A model generated the notes under the pieces. It was not told where the DNA came from. It did no database searches and worked only from the letters and a program-made list of their open reading frames with translations. DNA of 64,000 bases from the NCBI RefSeq assembly GCF_021018805.1, contig NC_086259.1:12367001-12431000 (forward strand), written 5' to 3'. Positions 35,701 through 45,941 of this stretch are shown one piece after another. A program made the translations under genes and the position numbers. The stretch comes from Prinia subflava. Its lineage: Eukaryota; Chordata; Aves; Passeriformes; Cisticolidae. Every line of letters starts with the position of its first letter. Position 1 is the stretch's first letter.

Positions 35701-37262
35701 GTTGAAAGGGTGAAATGGTAGCAGTGTCTTCCCTACACCTAATGCTTTAAGACTGATGTGTCTTCTGACTTAAATGTGGTGTTGGTTATCCTGTACTTAT
35801 GAGAAAAGTAAAGGATTTGAGAAGCACTTTGTAACAGTTCTGTAAGAGAAGGCTGGGATAGTCAGGTTCTGTGTTTGATTATTCTACTGGAAATAAATCT
35901 TGTACACATTCTTTGAATTGTTCAGTTCAGAACTTGGGCCTTTTTTGCTGAAAACTGCCAAGCAGTGTTCAGAAGCTTAGTGGTGAGAGTGCACAGTGAA
36001 GTGGTTACACCACACAGGATCATGAGACCCATTTTTCAGGCCCTTTGTGGTTCTTGCTGTGCATTTGAGCTTTCCTTATCTGTTTCAGACTAGCAGTATC
36101 TCTATATAGTCCTCCTAAAGATGGCACTGCTGTGCTTTGTGTCTCCTTGCTGAAGCAATAGTGCCACCCCATGGAACTGAAGTAGCACCAGAGTATATTT
36201 TTCAGGAATAGTAGTTTCAGTTGCAGCATTTCAGTTTCTATGGCATGGTTGACCTGGACCACTACATGCTGTAACCACCTGGATCTAATAATAGAAAATA
36301 AAATTCGAAATTCAGCTGACTAAAGAATTGAGGTGTGACAGCCACTGTGATAATGAAAACAAACAAGAGATATAAATTCCAGTCTCAGGGTATTTTTTTT
36401 TTTTAAGTAAGGACTCTATTTATTAAGCAGCTTTTGATTTTGTGAAGATGGAAGAACAATTGTTAAAATATGCAGAAAGGTGCATATAAATTATCACTTA
36501 GTCATGTGTTAGTTTAAGCCATTTGTTTCAATCATTCATCAACTCATATTTAAATTTTGGAAGTTATTAAAAGTCACTTTACAGAAGTTAATTTACAAGA
36601 GAATCATAAATGAGGAAGAACTTTCCAAATTGTCACTCTAAGCCAGGGGAACAAACTTCTTATTCCTGTTATCACCATGAGTGCTAGTAATTGCTGCTGA
36701 TTAAGATGTCTTGCTTTATGGATAATGAAATTCCACCTTTTTTCCCTAAGGTGACAACAACAGAATCCCTGTTATCAGTTCCCTCAAGATCAGAGACCAG
36801 CAGAGATCAGCAGTTTCCACAAATTGGATGCTGCCCTACAACTACACGTGGCCTCCAGACAAGGTGTTTGTGAGCACACCCACAGCCAACTACACGCTGC
36901 GGGACTACTGGAGGTTCTACAGGGACATTGCCTTCGAGGACGGCTGGCTGATGCGGCAGAACACGGAGCACCTGGTGTTCCGCATGGCGCCGCCCGGCGT
37001 GCGCATCCACTGCCTCTACGGCACCGGCGTGGACACCCCCGACTCCTTCCACTACGAAAACTTCCCTGACAAAGAACCCAAGATCTTCTACAGCGATGGG
37101 GATGGAACGGTGAACTTACAGAGTGCCTTGCAATGTAGAAAGTGGGTGGACAAGCAAAAACAGGAAGTGGTGATGGTTGAGCTTTCAGGAAACGAGCACA
37201 TTGAAATGCTGTCCAACAATACTACTATCTCCTATGTGAAAAAGCTGCTCTTTGATTTGTGA
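23586..37262 (+). CDS. PLA2G15: Lysosomal phospholipase A2 / group XV (LCAT family), six exons
   Basis: Joined coding exons: 23586-23727, 30800-30956, 31697-31815, 33273-33371, 33787-34011, 36751-37262; 1254 nt, 417 residues plus stop (human protein 412). The enzyme is a soluble lysosomal acyltransferase/phospholipase that cleaves glycerophospholipids at acid pH and can transfer the acyl chain to ceramide. Features: signal peptide with an eight-Leu core (21-28); [20 protein letters not shown] at 44-63 with oxyanion-hole Asp51; lid-loop cysteines C70 and C94; N-glycosylation sites N104, N278, N294 and N403/N404; nucleophile elbow AHSMG with Ser203; Asp365 in SDGDGTVN; His397 in NEHIEML. The constant +5 offset from human Ser198, Asp360 and His392 confirms the register. 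All introns are GT-AG and all junction phases agree. It is much closer to PLA2G15 than to LCAT. Orthologue versus lineage-specific PLA2G15-like copy cannot be settled here; the SLC7A6 neighbourhood of the mammalian gene is not visible. Confidence 0.96.
23652..23669 (+). repeat. (CTG)6 repeat coding the poly-Leu signal core
   Basis: Six perfect CTG units encode most of the Leu run of the PLA2G15 signal peptide. Length changes would alter signal-core length without breaking the frame. Confidence 0.9.
27664..27681 (+). repeat. T18 homopolymer
   Basis: Uninterrupted run of 18 T within intron 1; likely length-variable. Confidence 0.9.
27809..27831. repeat. Interrupted palindrome, 11-bp arms, 1-nt centre
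   Basis: CTGTCCTTAAG and its exact reverse complement flank a single A. It lies in PLA2G15 intron 1 and has no known function. Confidence 0.9.
30800..30956 (+). CDS. PLA2G15: PLA2G15 exon 2
   Basis: Acceptor TACTTTCCAG, donor AGGTAAGA. Encodes residues 48-99 and part of 100: the oxyanion-hole Asp51 segment and both lid cysteines, C70 and C94. Nearly identical in sequence to the mammalian protein in this part. Confidence 0.95.
31697..31815 (+). CDS. PLA2G15: PLA2G15 exon 3
   Basis: Acceptor CTCCTCCCCAG, donor GGTATGT. Encodes the LVYN glycosylation segment (N104-R-T), then [20 protein letters not shown], typical of the family. Confidence 0.95.
32793..32813 (+). repeat. A21 homopolymer
   Basis: Run of 21 A in intron 3; no flanking retrocopy was seen. 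Confidence 0.9.
33273..33371 (+). CDS. PLA2G15: PLA2G15 exon 4
   Basis: Acceptor GATATTTACAG, donor AGTAAATA. Encodes [20 protein letters not shown] followed by [12 protein letters not shown]. The RGAPYDWR motif is a family signature. Confidence 0.95.
33787..34011 (+). CDS. PLA2G15: PLA2G15 exon 5 (nucleophile elbow)
   Basis: Acceptor GTGTTTTAG, donor AGGTAGGT. Carries the catalytic Ser203 in [13 protein letters not shown] and the [19 protein letters not shown] segment. Base composition is clearly richer in G+C than both flanking introns. Confidence 0.96.
36751..37262 (+). CDS. PLA2G15: PLA2G15 exon 6 (terminal)
   Basis: Acceptor TTTCCCTAAG; stop TGA at 37260-37262. Holds N278 and N294 glycosylation sites, catalytic Asp365 and His397, and the C-terminal cap. 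The middle (about 36890-37060) is far richer in G+C at third positions than either end of the same exon. Confidence 0.96.
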
Positions 37263-39179
37263 TAACCTTGTGTTGATAGTTATTTTCCTCACCTGTGATG
37301 CCTTCCCTTAAATATGGGGAAATGCCTTTTAATCCCTTAATATTTAGATATTTGAATTATTTATTTTGCTTTTTTAAGAGGTTGTGTTCAAGTTGCTTGG
37401 TGTTCTAAATGATCGTTTGTCTCTGATTTATGTTTATGATGCTTCATGGTATTTTCACATTCTGCAAATTTTGTCAAATATGCATTTTGGTGCCTCTGGT
37501 GTGTCCAATGGTCATACAGACTTTCATTTGGAGATTGTGCAGCCCCTTGCACATACCACTATGGAGTCATAGATCCCAGAGTTCCTTTGTGTTGTCTTTG
37601 CAGGTTTGGAGTGGAAGGCTAGGAAGGATGGCAATTTTGGATCCTCAAGGGAATGGTATTAACAATTTTGCAAACATAGTAAGCTTTTTAAAGGGTCTTG
37701 CATATTCTGATCCACAGTTCCCAGTGGATTAATTTGTAAATGTGCATATCTACTATGTAAAATAGGGAAGAGATCTGTCTGGAACTGTGCTACCATTGTT
37801 GTAATCCAGACTTTTATTTATTACAGCCTGAGGGGAAAAAAAGATAGATATGTGAATTACTTGAAGCTTCTTTATGATGTGCCCTACTGGGTTATTTTAG
37901 AAAGAAGAAATTGTTTGCTCATCAGCTTGTAGAATCCCTGACCACATACAGTCTGGGATCTGAGGAATTCTCAGCCTGTGCTTTATTTCTCAAGGAGAGG
38001 GAATGAAGCTAAACTGTGGTTGGTGCTTGTAATAACTGTAGCAGTGTGGAGTGGCACACAAATCAGAGCTAACTGAATACTGGCAAACAATCTATAAGGT
38101 ATGGAATTGCATTTCTGGGTGGAAAACAACCTTCTGTAGGAAATGCTAATGAATGGTGGACAGGATTTAGAGAAAAATTAACTTCTCAAATGGAAGTGGG
38201 GAATGGAAGCCAGCATAATGTTGTATGGAGTATAAACCTTGTTCTCAGTCAAATACTTTGGCTCTGATCCAGTTACCTGACTAAGCAGTGATTAGATCAA
38301 CACTGCATTCCACTGAAAAGGAATTTTTTGCTTTAGGACTAAAAGTAATTTCCCATAGATTACAAGTTTCATTTTTGCTGTTTCAAGAAGTTGGGACACA
38401 TGGTTCTTTAAATGTTTCTATAAATTGCTGAACATGCAGTTCTTTAGTTTCCTACAGTGTTGTTCTACTCAATGTTAAAATAGTAATTTCAGCTCTGACC
38501 TCCACAGAAGTGCTGGCCTAAAGGCCATCATATTTACCACCTTGATTACAGCAGCCCTGTTGGAGAAATGGTTATCCTCAAAAATTCTCTTGCTTGCTTT
38601 AAAACCAGTCACCCAGTTAGACTTCACTCAGTTTTCTGAAAACAAAGCTTTGAATGCTTTCAAAATGCTAGGTTCTCCAAGAAAAATATTCTAAGAGTTT
38701 CAGAAACTCAAACTATTAAGGATTCATTACTTAAGAAACTGAATTTGTCTAAAGGCTAAAGTTTTAACTGTTTTGGTAGCATGCCTAAAATGTTTTCTGC
38801 CATTGGACATATCAATAAGATGCATTGACTGATGGGCTTGAACTCTTGCTATTGTACGATGGAACCAGGACGTAGTTTTAAGGCTGTAGTTTTAATTTAG
38901 AAATCTCCTGTTAATACAGAACAGTTTGAACTAGGGTCATCAACAAGCTAAATATCTTACTAGGTTTAACTTCCTTATGTAGCTTTATTTCCCACTCTGC
39001 ATTTTTTCCTAGTGCTTATGTGGAGAAGTGTAGACATTTTCCTGATTTTTAAAAGGGATCATTAAATCTTGTCCTCCGTTGCCCAGGACCCTACAGTCCA
39101 GCAGCAATATTGCCTAGACTTTTCTAGATTAAGTACTGAGTTGCCCATAGCCTTTGTAATGTGAAATTGTTGAAATGAA

Positions 39180-39310
39180 GAAAAACCCAAACCCTACAGC
39201 CAATCAACCTAAACAATCAATCCCCCCCCAAAATAAGAAACCCTACAACAACAAAGAGGAGGAAAAAAACCCCCAATCCCAACCGCCTCAAAAAAAATCA
39301 CCACAAAAAA
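39180..39310 (+). repeat. A/C-rich low-complexity tract
   Basis: Mostly A and C with runs such as CCCCCCCC and AAAAAAA. On the minus strand it is T/G-rich and forms the end of the antisense open frame. Confidence 0.8.
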
Positions 39311-39570
39311 TTGTCCTTTAGGCCAAGTGATCTGTCTTAAGCAGGGCTTGTCAGCTGGATAAGCTTCAGGCTTGTGTTCCAAGGCTGCTCGAAAATGATT
39401 AAGTTTTTCCTTGGTCTGACTCAATTTTTGAATAATAGCTATTTGAATAAATTGCAGAAAACAGCTAATCACAATCTGTATTTCTTGCTGAAGGAGAATG
39501 CCTGTTAATAAGCACTGGATTGAGTGGAGCTGGAGGCTGTATTGCAGGATATCAACATAGACATCAAGGG
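39209..39570 (-). CDS. Candidate antisense exon or retro-derived fragment, unrecognised
   Basis: On the minus strand a strong T-rich acceptor (TTTTCTCTTTTTTCAG) ends at 39571. It is followed by an open frame that runs 360 nt to TAG at 39209. The first 280 nt have coding-like codon use and encode a mixed hydrophobic and helical peptide (LQYSLQLHSIQCLLTGILLQ, then a Lys/Glu-rich helix). The last 80 nt translate low-complexity T/G DNA and are unlikely to be real protein. No donor site of quality was found. It could be a last exon, a fragment of an old element or chance. I do not recognise the family. Confidence 0.27.
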
Positions 39571-40983
39571 CTGAAAAAAGAGAAAACAATGTAGATAAAC
39601 AATTCTTAACCTGATCTGGAGAATGTTTGTAAGATTCACTGGGATCTTTACCCATTAATCAGTAGCATTTTCAGTCTCATAGCAAGAATTTAGCTGCAGG
39701 GGTTTTTTGTGATTTGAAGTTCCAAAATACGATTCAAAAAATGCTTGTTCTTTCCTCTTTTTTTCTTTAGTACTTTTTAAATATACTTTTTGTGACTCAA
39801 AAAAATAAAAAAGCACAACTCTTATTCTTTTCTAATTTTGGCAGCCTAGTACTGTGTTTCTGGGATTAGTTGGCTGTATCTGTTAACCTGAAGATTTCTA
39901 AGCCAGTTTTCTGTTAGTAGAAAAGCCCTAGAGTGTCTTCTTAGACTTGTCATAGTTAATGTGGTAAAATGAAGCTGAAGGTTTTTCAAGGCTTTTATTT
40001 GTTTGTTCTGTTGTCACTATAAAGCCTTGTTGTACTGTTGTAAAGAAATGTGTGTACCTGAGTTCTAAGTACTGTGTGAGAGCAAGCACAGCACCTCTGG
40101 TTGAATGGATGTGGTGCATCTGCAGGCTCTAGTTTTATGTCCAGAAAATGTGGGGGGTTTTTGTTATTTTTTTCCCCTACCAAATTATCACCAGCCCTTT
40201 CGTTTGCAGTTTCTTGCGTGTTAGGATGCAGCTCTCATTGAGGAGTGAATGCATTGTTCCAGTTGCTGAAATGGAAGTCCTGCACTCTGCATGTGAGGAG
40301 TGGCTGCTCAGTGCAGCAGATCCTCTGCAGGGACAGTCCTGAGCATTGCTGTTACAGACCTGCTGCAGCCACGGCCACTGAGCTGTCTCAATTCTTGTGA
40401 GGAGAGAGGTCTGGAAAAAAATTCTAAGGAGAATGTGGCACTTGGATAAGAGGATTAACTCAGGTGCTTTGCCATGCTGCACAGCTGAAATGTCTGAATT
40501 CACTAATGTATCTTTGTTATATCTAAAGCATTAATTATGTGTCTCTTTCCATAATTTTTACTTAATTTTATTTTTCCAGGATATTTTCAGAAACCAAAAC
40601 TAGTCTCGAGGACCAAATGTGTTTCTTATTTTTGACAACATGTATAGAAAATGCTGAAGAAGTTTTCAGCTGTCATTGTAGTACTTCTGAAGAGGTTCAG
40701 AGTCACTATGTGATTCTGTATAAAACCAGAAAGCTTCAATAACTAGCAATAATTGCAAAGGATTTGCAGACCAAAGGAAGGAATGTTTGGTATTAAGGTA
40801 GTTCTTGGAGCACAGTGTGTTCAAGGCCCTCTTAAATTCAGGGAAAGTTTGGCAGTGACTTTGCTGCTCTACACTAACCAGTATTTTGTACAGAACATAT
40901 TCTGAGGCCTGGCATTTTATATGTTCTTGTGTATGAATGTGTTCAATAGATTTTGAAGATTTTATTGTCAAATTTGATAATAT

Positions 40984-40989
40984 AATAAA
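40984..40989 (+). terminator. Candidate distal poly(A) signal of PLA2G15
   Basis: AATAAA followed within about 20-40 bp by a GT-rich tract (TGTTGTG...TGTGCTGT), the usual downstream element. It is 3.7 kb from the stop codon. Confidence 0.4.
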
Positions 40990-41766
40990 GTTGATCTAAT
41001 ATACATTGTCTCCTGTTGTGAATAATGTGCTGTCTCAGTTCTTAGAGGAAATGAAAACTTGGTGCTGTTTTTCTTCCCTAAAGATGCTTGGTATCTCTCA
41101 CAGTAATTACTCCTTGCTTAATCTCCCAAATGCACCTACTGTCTTCTGGTGCATTTGGAATTTAGTGTTAATTGCTCTTGAATTTATGGAGGTGTGGGAT
41201 TGAGACTACTCAATTTCTTCTTGCTCACATCTTATTTGCTTATCTTGTGTTTAAAAAAAAGAAAGTTCTCAGGATGCCTTATAATTCTGCTCAGGTAATT
41301 ATTTTGAAATTAGTTCCTCAGCTGTGAAGTGTTTTAAATGCCGGCAGTTGCCTTTATACTGTTTCCAAACTGATGCACAAACCCATGCATGATGACCATA
41401 CAGGTTTATAGTTGTATAAACCAATCTTCTTCCAATTAGAAATAGTGTGTTGTGGCTCTGAAAAAAACTATAATGCTACACAGTGATTCTGTGAGCATCT
41501 GAGGCTTTTTTTACATGGTAAAGGCTGTAATGTCAGTTGACTGTTACTTAAGTTGCAGTTTTCCTCCAAAGGTCTACGTTAATAGTTTACTGCAGTTTAG
41601 GACTAATGTCCTTTGTGGTCATTTAGATCAAAAAATGAGTTAAGTGGAATATTTAGCTCCCAAATCAGCATCCTTTAGGCAAAACCAGAATGTAGGCCAG
41701 GAAATGCAAGACATTAATATGCAATGTTTTACTAAAAATAGTGCTGTTCAGTTTGTTTTCATCGTT

Positions 41767-41791
41767 TGTGTGTGTATATATATATATATAT
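41767..41791 (+). repeat. (TG)n(TA)n microsatellite
   Basis: Four TG units run directly into eight TA units. Likely polymorphic. Confidence 0.9.
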
Positions 41792-43366
41792 GCAGTAGAG
41801 GGCAGTAGTATATAAGTTACAGAGAGTTTTTAGGTAATGTTGGAGGGCATCTGTGTTAATTTCACCAGAGGGATACAGGATTGCAGGGAAATGAAGACCT
41901 AAGTTTGATATCCACAAAATGTTTGCTGTCCTGAAGCAACTGCACGTATGCAGACTCTGCTACTGGAGGAACCTTTTTTTCTATCTGATGTAAAAAGCAA
42001 GGAACTTTAGCTTCATTTAAATTACAGTAAAACAATCAAAGGCATGAAGTAGATATTCACTCCCATTTACATGCTCAGATTAAGGCACAAAGTGGACATT
42101 GCAGCTACCTGGAGTAGATTGGTGTGTAGTACTATGATGCATGAAAGAGATTGTGTATTTTTTAAAAAAGTGCTGCAAATGCTGTCAGCTCTGTTTTCTT
42201 ATTGCACTGCTGAATAATGGATAAACCTTGTACCTCAAAGTTTTCACTTTGCTTGTAACCACTGACTCACATCTAGTAACCTTTCTGGGAAAGCAGATTT
42301 ATTGAGCAAGCTGCAATTCTATGTGTAACTAAAAATGTCACCTTATGTGAGTAAAATCATCAAGACAGATGGTAAATTTGACTGCATGAAAATACTGTGC
42401 CTACAGATTAAGCATTTTCATCACTATTAGTGTTTTTGAGATTGTGTTATGTCTGAGGTAGTCAAAGAAGGATTGTCCAGGTCTAAGCAGGTTAAGATTA
42501 GCCAGGAACACTGCTGTTGTCTTAGCTGTGCTAGCAGAGCCTTTGTACCTGCCTTAAAAACAAAAGGCAAGATTACAATGTGGGAAATCTCACCAAGTAC
42601 TTACAATGACTAAATACTGTTGTGACCAGAGCAGATGAAAGATGCCAGCGGAATCTGTAAACAGATCTGGGAGACAACACTGGCAAGGGGGGCAGTAATA
42701 AGGGGTCCTTGCCTCTCCACATCACGAGCGTGTACTTTCAGTGACCAAAGCATATCCTGCAGGTGCCAAAACATGGATTGACCAGCCCTGCTTTACAGTT
42801 CAGGTCTGGAAGGACTTTGGAAGGAGAAATTGTGTAGTGAATTGTTAAAGAGGTTTCAGTAGGAGTAAAATCATAAAGCAAAGAATGATATAATCTCTGA
42901 TATGTGTGAAATCCTCACTCTGGTTGTAACAGCTCCAGCCTTGAGCTCTCGTGGTATTTCTAGATGCAGGAAGTACTGTTGTCTCCGTTTGACTCAGACA
43001 TAGGTAACTTGTTCAAATTCCTTTAGGTGAAATCTAGTCACATACCTTTAACTCTGAAGTTTTTCTCTTGTCATCAAACCATCCTCAGTCTGCAGATCAT
43101 TTGCAAGTGAGTAGGGGCAGAGCAGCTGTGCTACTCTTGGATGGAGGAAAGAATACTTGAGAAAAATGTAATATGGGATTTAATGCATTTTCTGCATAAC
43201 ACATTCCTCGTTAGTAATTTCATCTTGCTGCACTAACTCCAGGTTGCAAAGCCATTTATCCCTTGTGAAGGTGCATTCTTGTTTTTTTGTCTACTGGTGT
43301 TTGTTGCTTCACATTTTCCATGTTTCTATTATGTCCATTAGTACTTTTATGCCAAGCTGTGATACA

Positions 43367-43660
43367 ATGAAGGAAAGCAGAGCTAAAATAGGACAAGATG
43401 TGGCAAGGTGGAATGCCTTCAAACTGAAAGACAGTACGTTTTCGTTGAATATTAGAAAGAAATTCTTTACTGAGGGAGTGGTGAGGCACCAGCACAGGTT
43501 GCCCAGAGAAGCTGTGGGTGCCCCATCCCTGGAAGTGTTCAAGGCCAGTTTGGATGGGGCTTTCAGCAAACTGGTTTATTGTAAAGTGTCTCTGCCCATT
43601 GCAGGGGAGTTGGCCCAAGATGATCTTCAGGGCTCCTTTCAACCCAAAACTTTCTATGAA
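43367..43660 (+). mobile_element. CR1 LINE 3-prime fragment, sense
   Basis: Classic 3-prime end of a bird CR1: GGAATGCCTTCAAACTGAAA, AGAAAGAAATTCTTTACTGA, GTTGCCCAGAGAAGCTGTGG, CCATCCCTGGAAGTGTTCAA and the terminal CAACCCAAAACTTTCTATGA follow in order. It is 5-prime truncated, as most CR1 copies are, and lacks reverse-transcriptase sequence. The long plus-strand open frame here is a by-product of the element. Confidence 0.93.
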
Positions 43661-44587
43661 CATGGAAGATTTAAAAAACCCCACCAAATATTCCATTTAA
43701 AAGTTCCTCAGTCTAGTTTTGGCTCCTAATCCAGTGATATAAGCTCTTTCCTCCTTGCCTTCAATTCAAACCTTTCCAACCAGGCTTTTGTCATTGAGCC
43801 CAAGTTTTTTTCCTTGCTTAAATGATGCTTAAATCTCAGCACTTATGCAAAAATAGACCTTCCAAAGCCAAACACAGCATGAAAATCTTGCACACAGACA
43901 GAAGCAAATTGTTGACAATCAAGTGTTATGTAGAGTCTGTTTTGGAGAGAAACCAAATGCTTGAATAATGGCAAATTACTTTAAAGAAACCCATGTTTGC
44001 CTAGCAGGGATGCCTATACAAAGATAGCATTTAGCTCAGAGCTTAAGGATGTCAGGAAATCAGAAAAGAGAACTGAAATGTCAGGCAGCAGGAGGAAGTG
44101 AGAGGCTGGGCTGGTAGAATGATGTCTGTGGGGCTATGATGTATTTGTGTTTGTTTTAAAAATCTACTCCATCAAAGCAAAAGGAAAATTCTGACTCCGT
44201 GAGAGAGAAGGAAAAAACGTACAGCTAGCTGGACTGCAATTACTGGCATCCTACATCAAAATCTACATAGCAAGAGCTGACTTAAGGCTCCCTGGCCAGA
44301 AGAGTGTGATGTTGGATTGCTAAACAGGAAAGACTGCGGCTGTCTGGGAATCCTCAAGTTATCAAATACTTGCACAGAATCTATGTATAGATCACGTATC
44401 TTAAGAGAATGGTTCCTGTGAGGAGCAGCAGAGGACCTGGATTTACATGTGGAGATGGAAAACATTGTCTCCTTTCCTCTAATTCCACTTAGGTAGAAGT
44501 CATTTAGCACTGCAGCTTTCAGAGACCTCTACTATTCGTGGTGAGGGGCTTGCCCAGCTCTGGTCTCTTGGCTTCAGCTCTGAAGAT

Positions 44588-44616
44588 GTCTCAATTCCTA
44601 GTAAAGGAATTGAGAC
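44588..44616. repeat. Hairpin with 12-bp perfect arms
   Basis: GTCTCAATTCCT and its exact reverse complement flank the loop AGTAA. Confidence 0.9.
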
Positions 44617-45847
44617 TCACCAAAGGACCACTGTACAGTTTCACCGTATTTTGCCATTTTTTCATGTCTTCCATTTTAAGATGACAGTTTACTTCATCTC
44701 CCTGTTCAGAGCAGCCTGTGCAGTAAATTCAAGGTTATCATGTTTTTCTTTTTCCAGCTGTTTTTGTTATTAACTTTTGAGGATGATCACTAATTTATTA
44801 CCACTGAGACACAGACATAAACACACAAGACAGTAGTATACATCTCTAAAACAGGAGTATCACCTAAGTCACACAAGAATTTGTCTCTGTTGCAGCTTAA
44901 CAGCAGAACAAGACAAGTTTTATTACCTAATTCATATGTTTATGATCAGTCTAGAAGGATTCCATTTGTAAAGTAAAATTTAAACCTTTTGTGATGACAT
45001 TTCATAGGGTTTAGGTAAAGAAATAATTTGGTCCATAGCAAAAGTTAGAGAGAGTTTTTTCAAATTTATTTTTAAAATTGCCAGATTTTGTTAATCCATA
45101 AGATAAATCCAGTCAATGTAATAATGACCTGTTGGATGTATGCCCAAGTGTGACCAACTGCTAGTAAATATTTTTTTTCAGGAGCATGAAACAGTGAGAT
45201 GCACAGAAAGAAATACTGCTGCTATGATTCTTTGCTTCTAGCCTCTGTTAAATATTTACATATTCAAAGTTTTATTTAGTTTTTCAGCTAAATACAGTTT
45301 TTGTAATACTTAAGGTTTAACATCACCCTGTTTCTGTACAGTGAAGACCAAATCTACATGAAAAAGTCATCTTGTACTTAATGTAAGGCTCTTCTTGGGA
45401 GTAAATGTTTAGCATCAGGCCCTTAAGAAGTTAGATACATTAATGGAATAGAGTGAGATACCACACACTCCTTTCAGAAACACTTTTTAAAATGCTAAGT
45501 ATATGTTCAGTCAGTATTTTTGCCTGAATGTTTCAGGTCAATAGAGTAAACAATTTAATTTGTTGTTGTTTGTTTCTATTTCCTGTACTCCAATTAGTAA
45601 ATGGAGAAATTAAACTGATTTGTCTGGTTTCACTAATGAATAGAAAGTGAATAGAAAGGTCAAGTTCAGACTGAGGTTTCAGAAATGTACAAATGATCCA
45701 TAAAAATACATTCATTTACAAAGAAGTGGCAGGTTGAAAACAGGAAATGCCATATTTTTCTCTGCTGAAATTAATGAAGTTGTGATAAATAATAAGAGCA
45801 GTAGGGTTTAGACCTGACCTTACTTTCCATCTGTTTTACTACAACAG

Positions 45848-45941
45848 TTCCAGTTGCAACCAGGAACAAACCAACAGCACCAAAACAGACTGGGAAGCTC
45901 TGGCTGCCTTCAGCAGACAGGAGCAGGCTGTGGAGCTTCCT
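45848..45941 (+). CDS. Candidate internal exon (94 nt), unrecognised gene
   Basis: Acceptor with a pyrimidine tract (CCATCTGTTTTACTACAACAG) and consensus donor CCT/GTAAGT. All three frames are open. The frame that leaves two bases at the 3-prime end continues in frame into the candidate exon at 48299. It gives a Lys/Arg- and Trp-containing peptide (KQTGKLWLPSADRSRLWSF). No family recognised; a noncoding RNA exon is equally possible. Confidence 0.3.

Larger units (their letters stand above)
37263..40989 (+). other. Probable 3-prime UTR and downstream region of PLA2G15
   Basis: No AATAAA occurs close to the stop codon. The first plausible signals are ATTAAA at 39061-39066 and AATAAA at 40984-40989, the latter followed by a GT-rich tract. 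A UTR of 1.8 to 3.7 kb is therefore likely. A GC-richer patch at 40.2-40.4 kb and an antisense open frame at 39.2-39.6 kb lie inside it. Confidence 0.45.
40990..45847. other. Stretch with no supported gene
   Basis: Contains a TG/TA microsatellite, a CR1 fragment and a short hairpin listed separately; otherwise nothing recognised. Confidence 0.5.

Noticed and set aside
38044..38097. Possible 54-nt plus-strand exon with GTATGG donor
   Set aside because: Acceptor lacks a pyrimidine tract; the open frame is short and lies in the likely PLA2G15 3-prime UTR.
43244..43729. 161-codon plus-strand frame and its antisense partner
   Set aside because: They fall on a CR1 3-prime fragment, which is noncoding.
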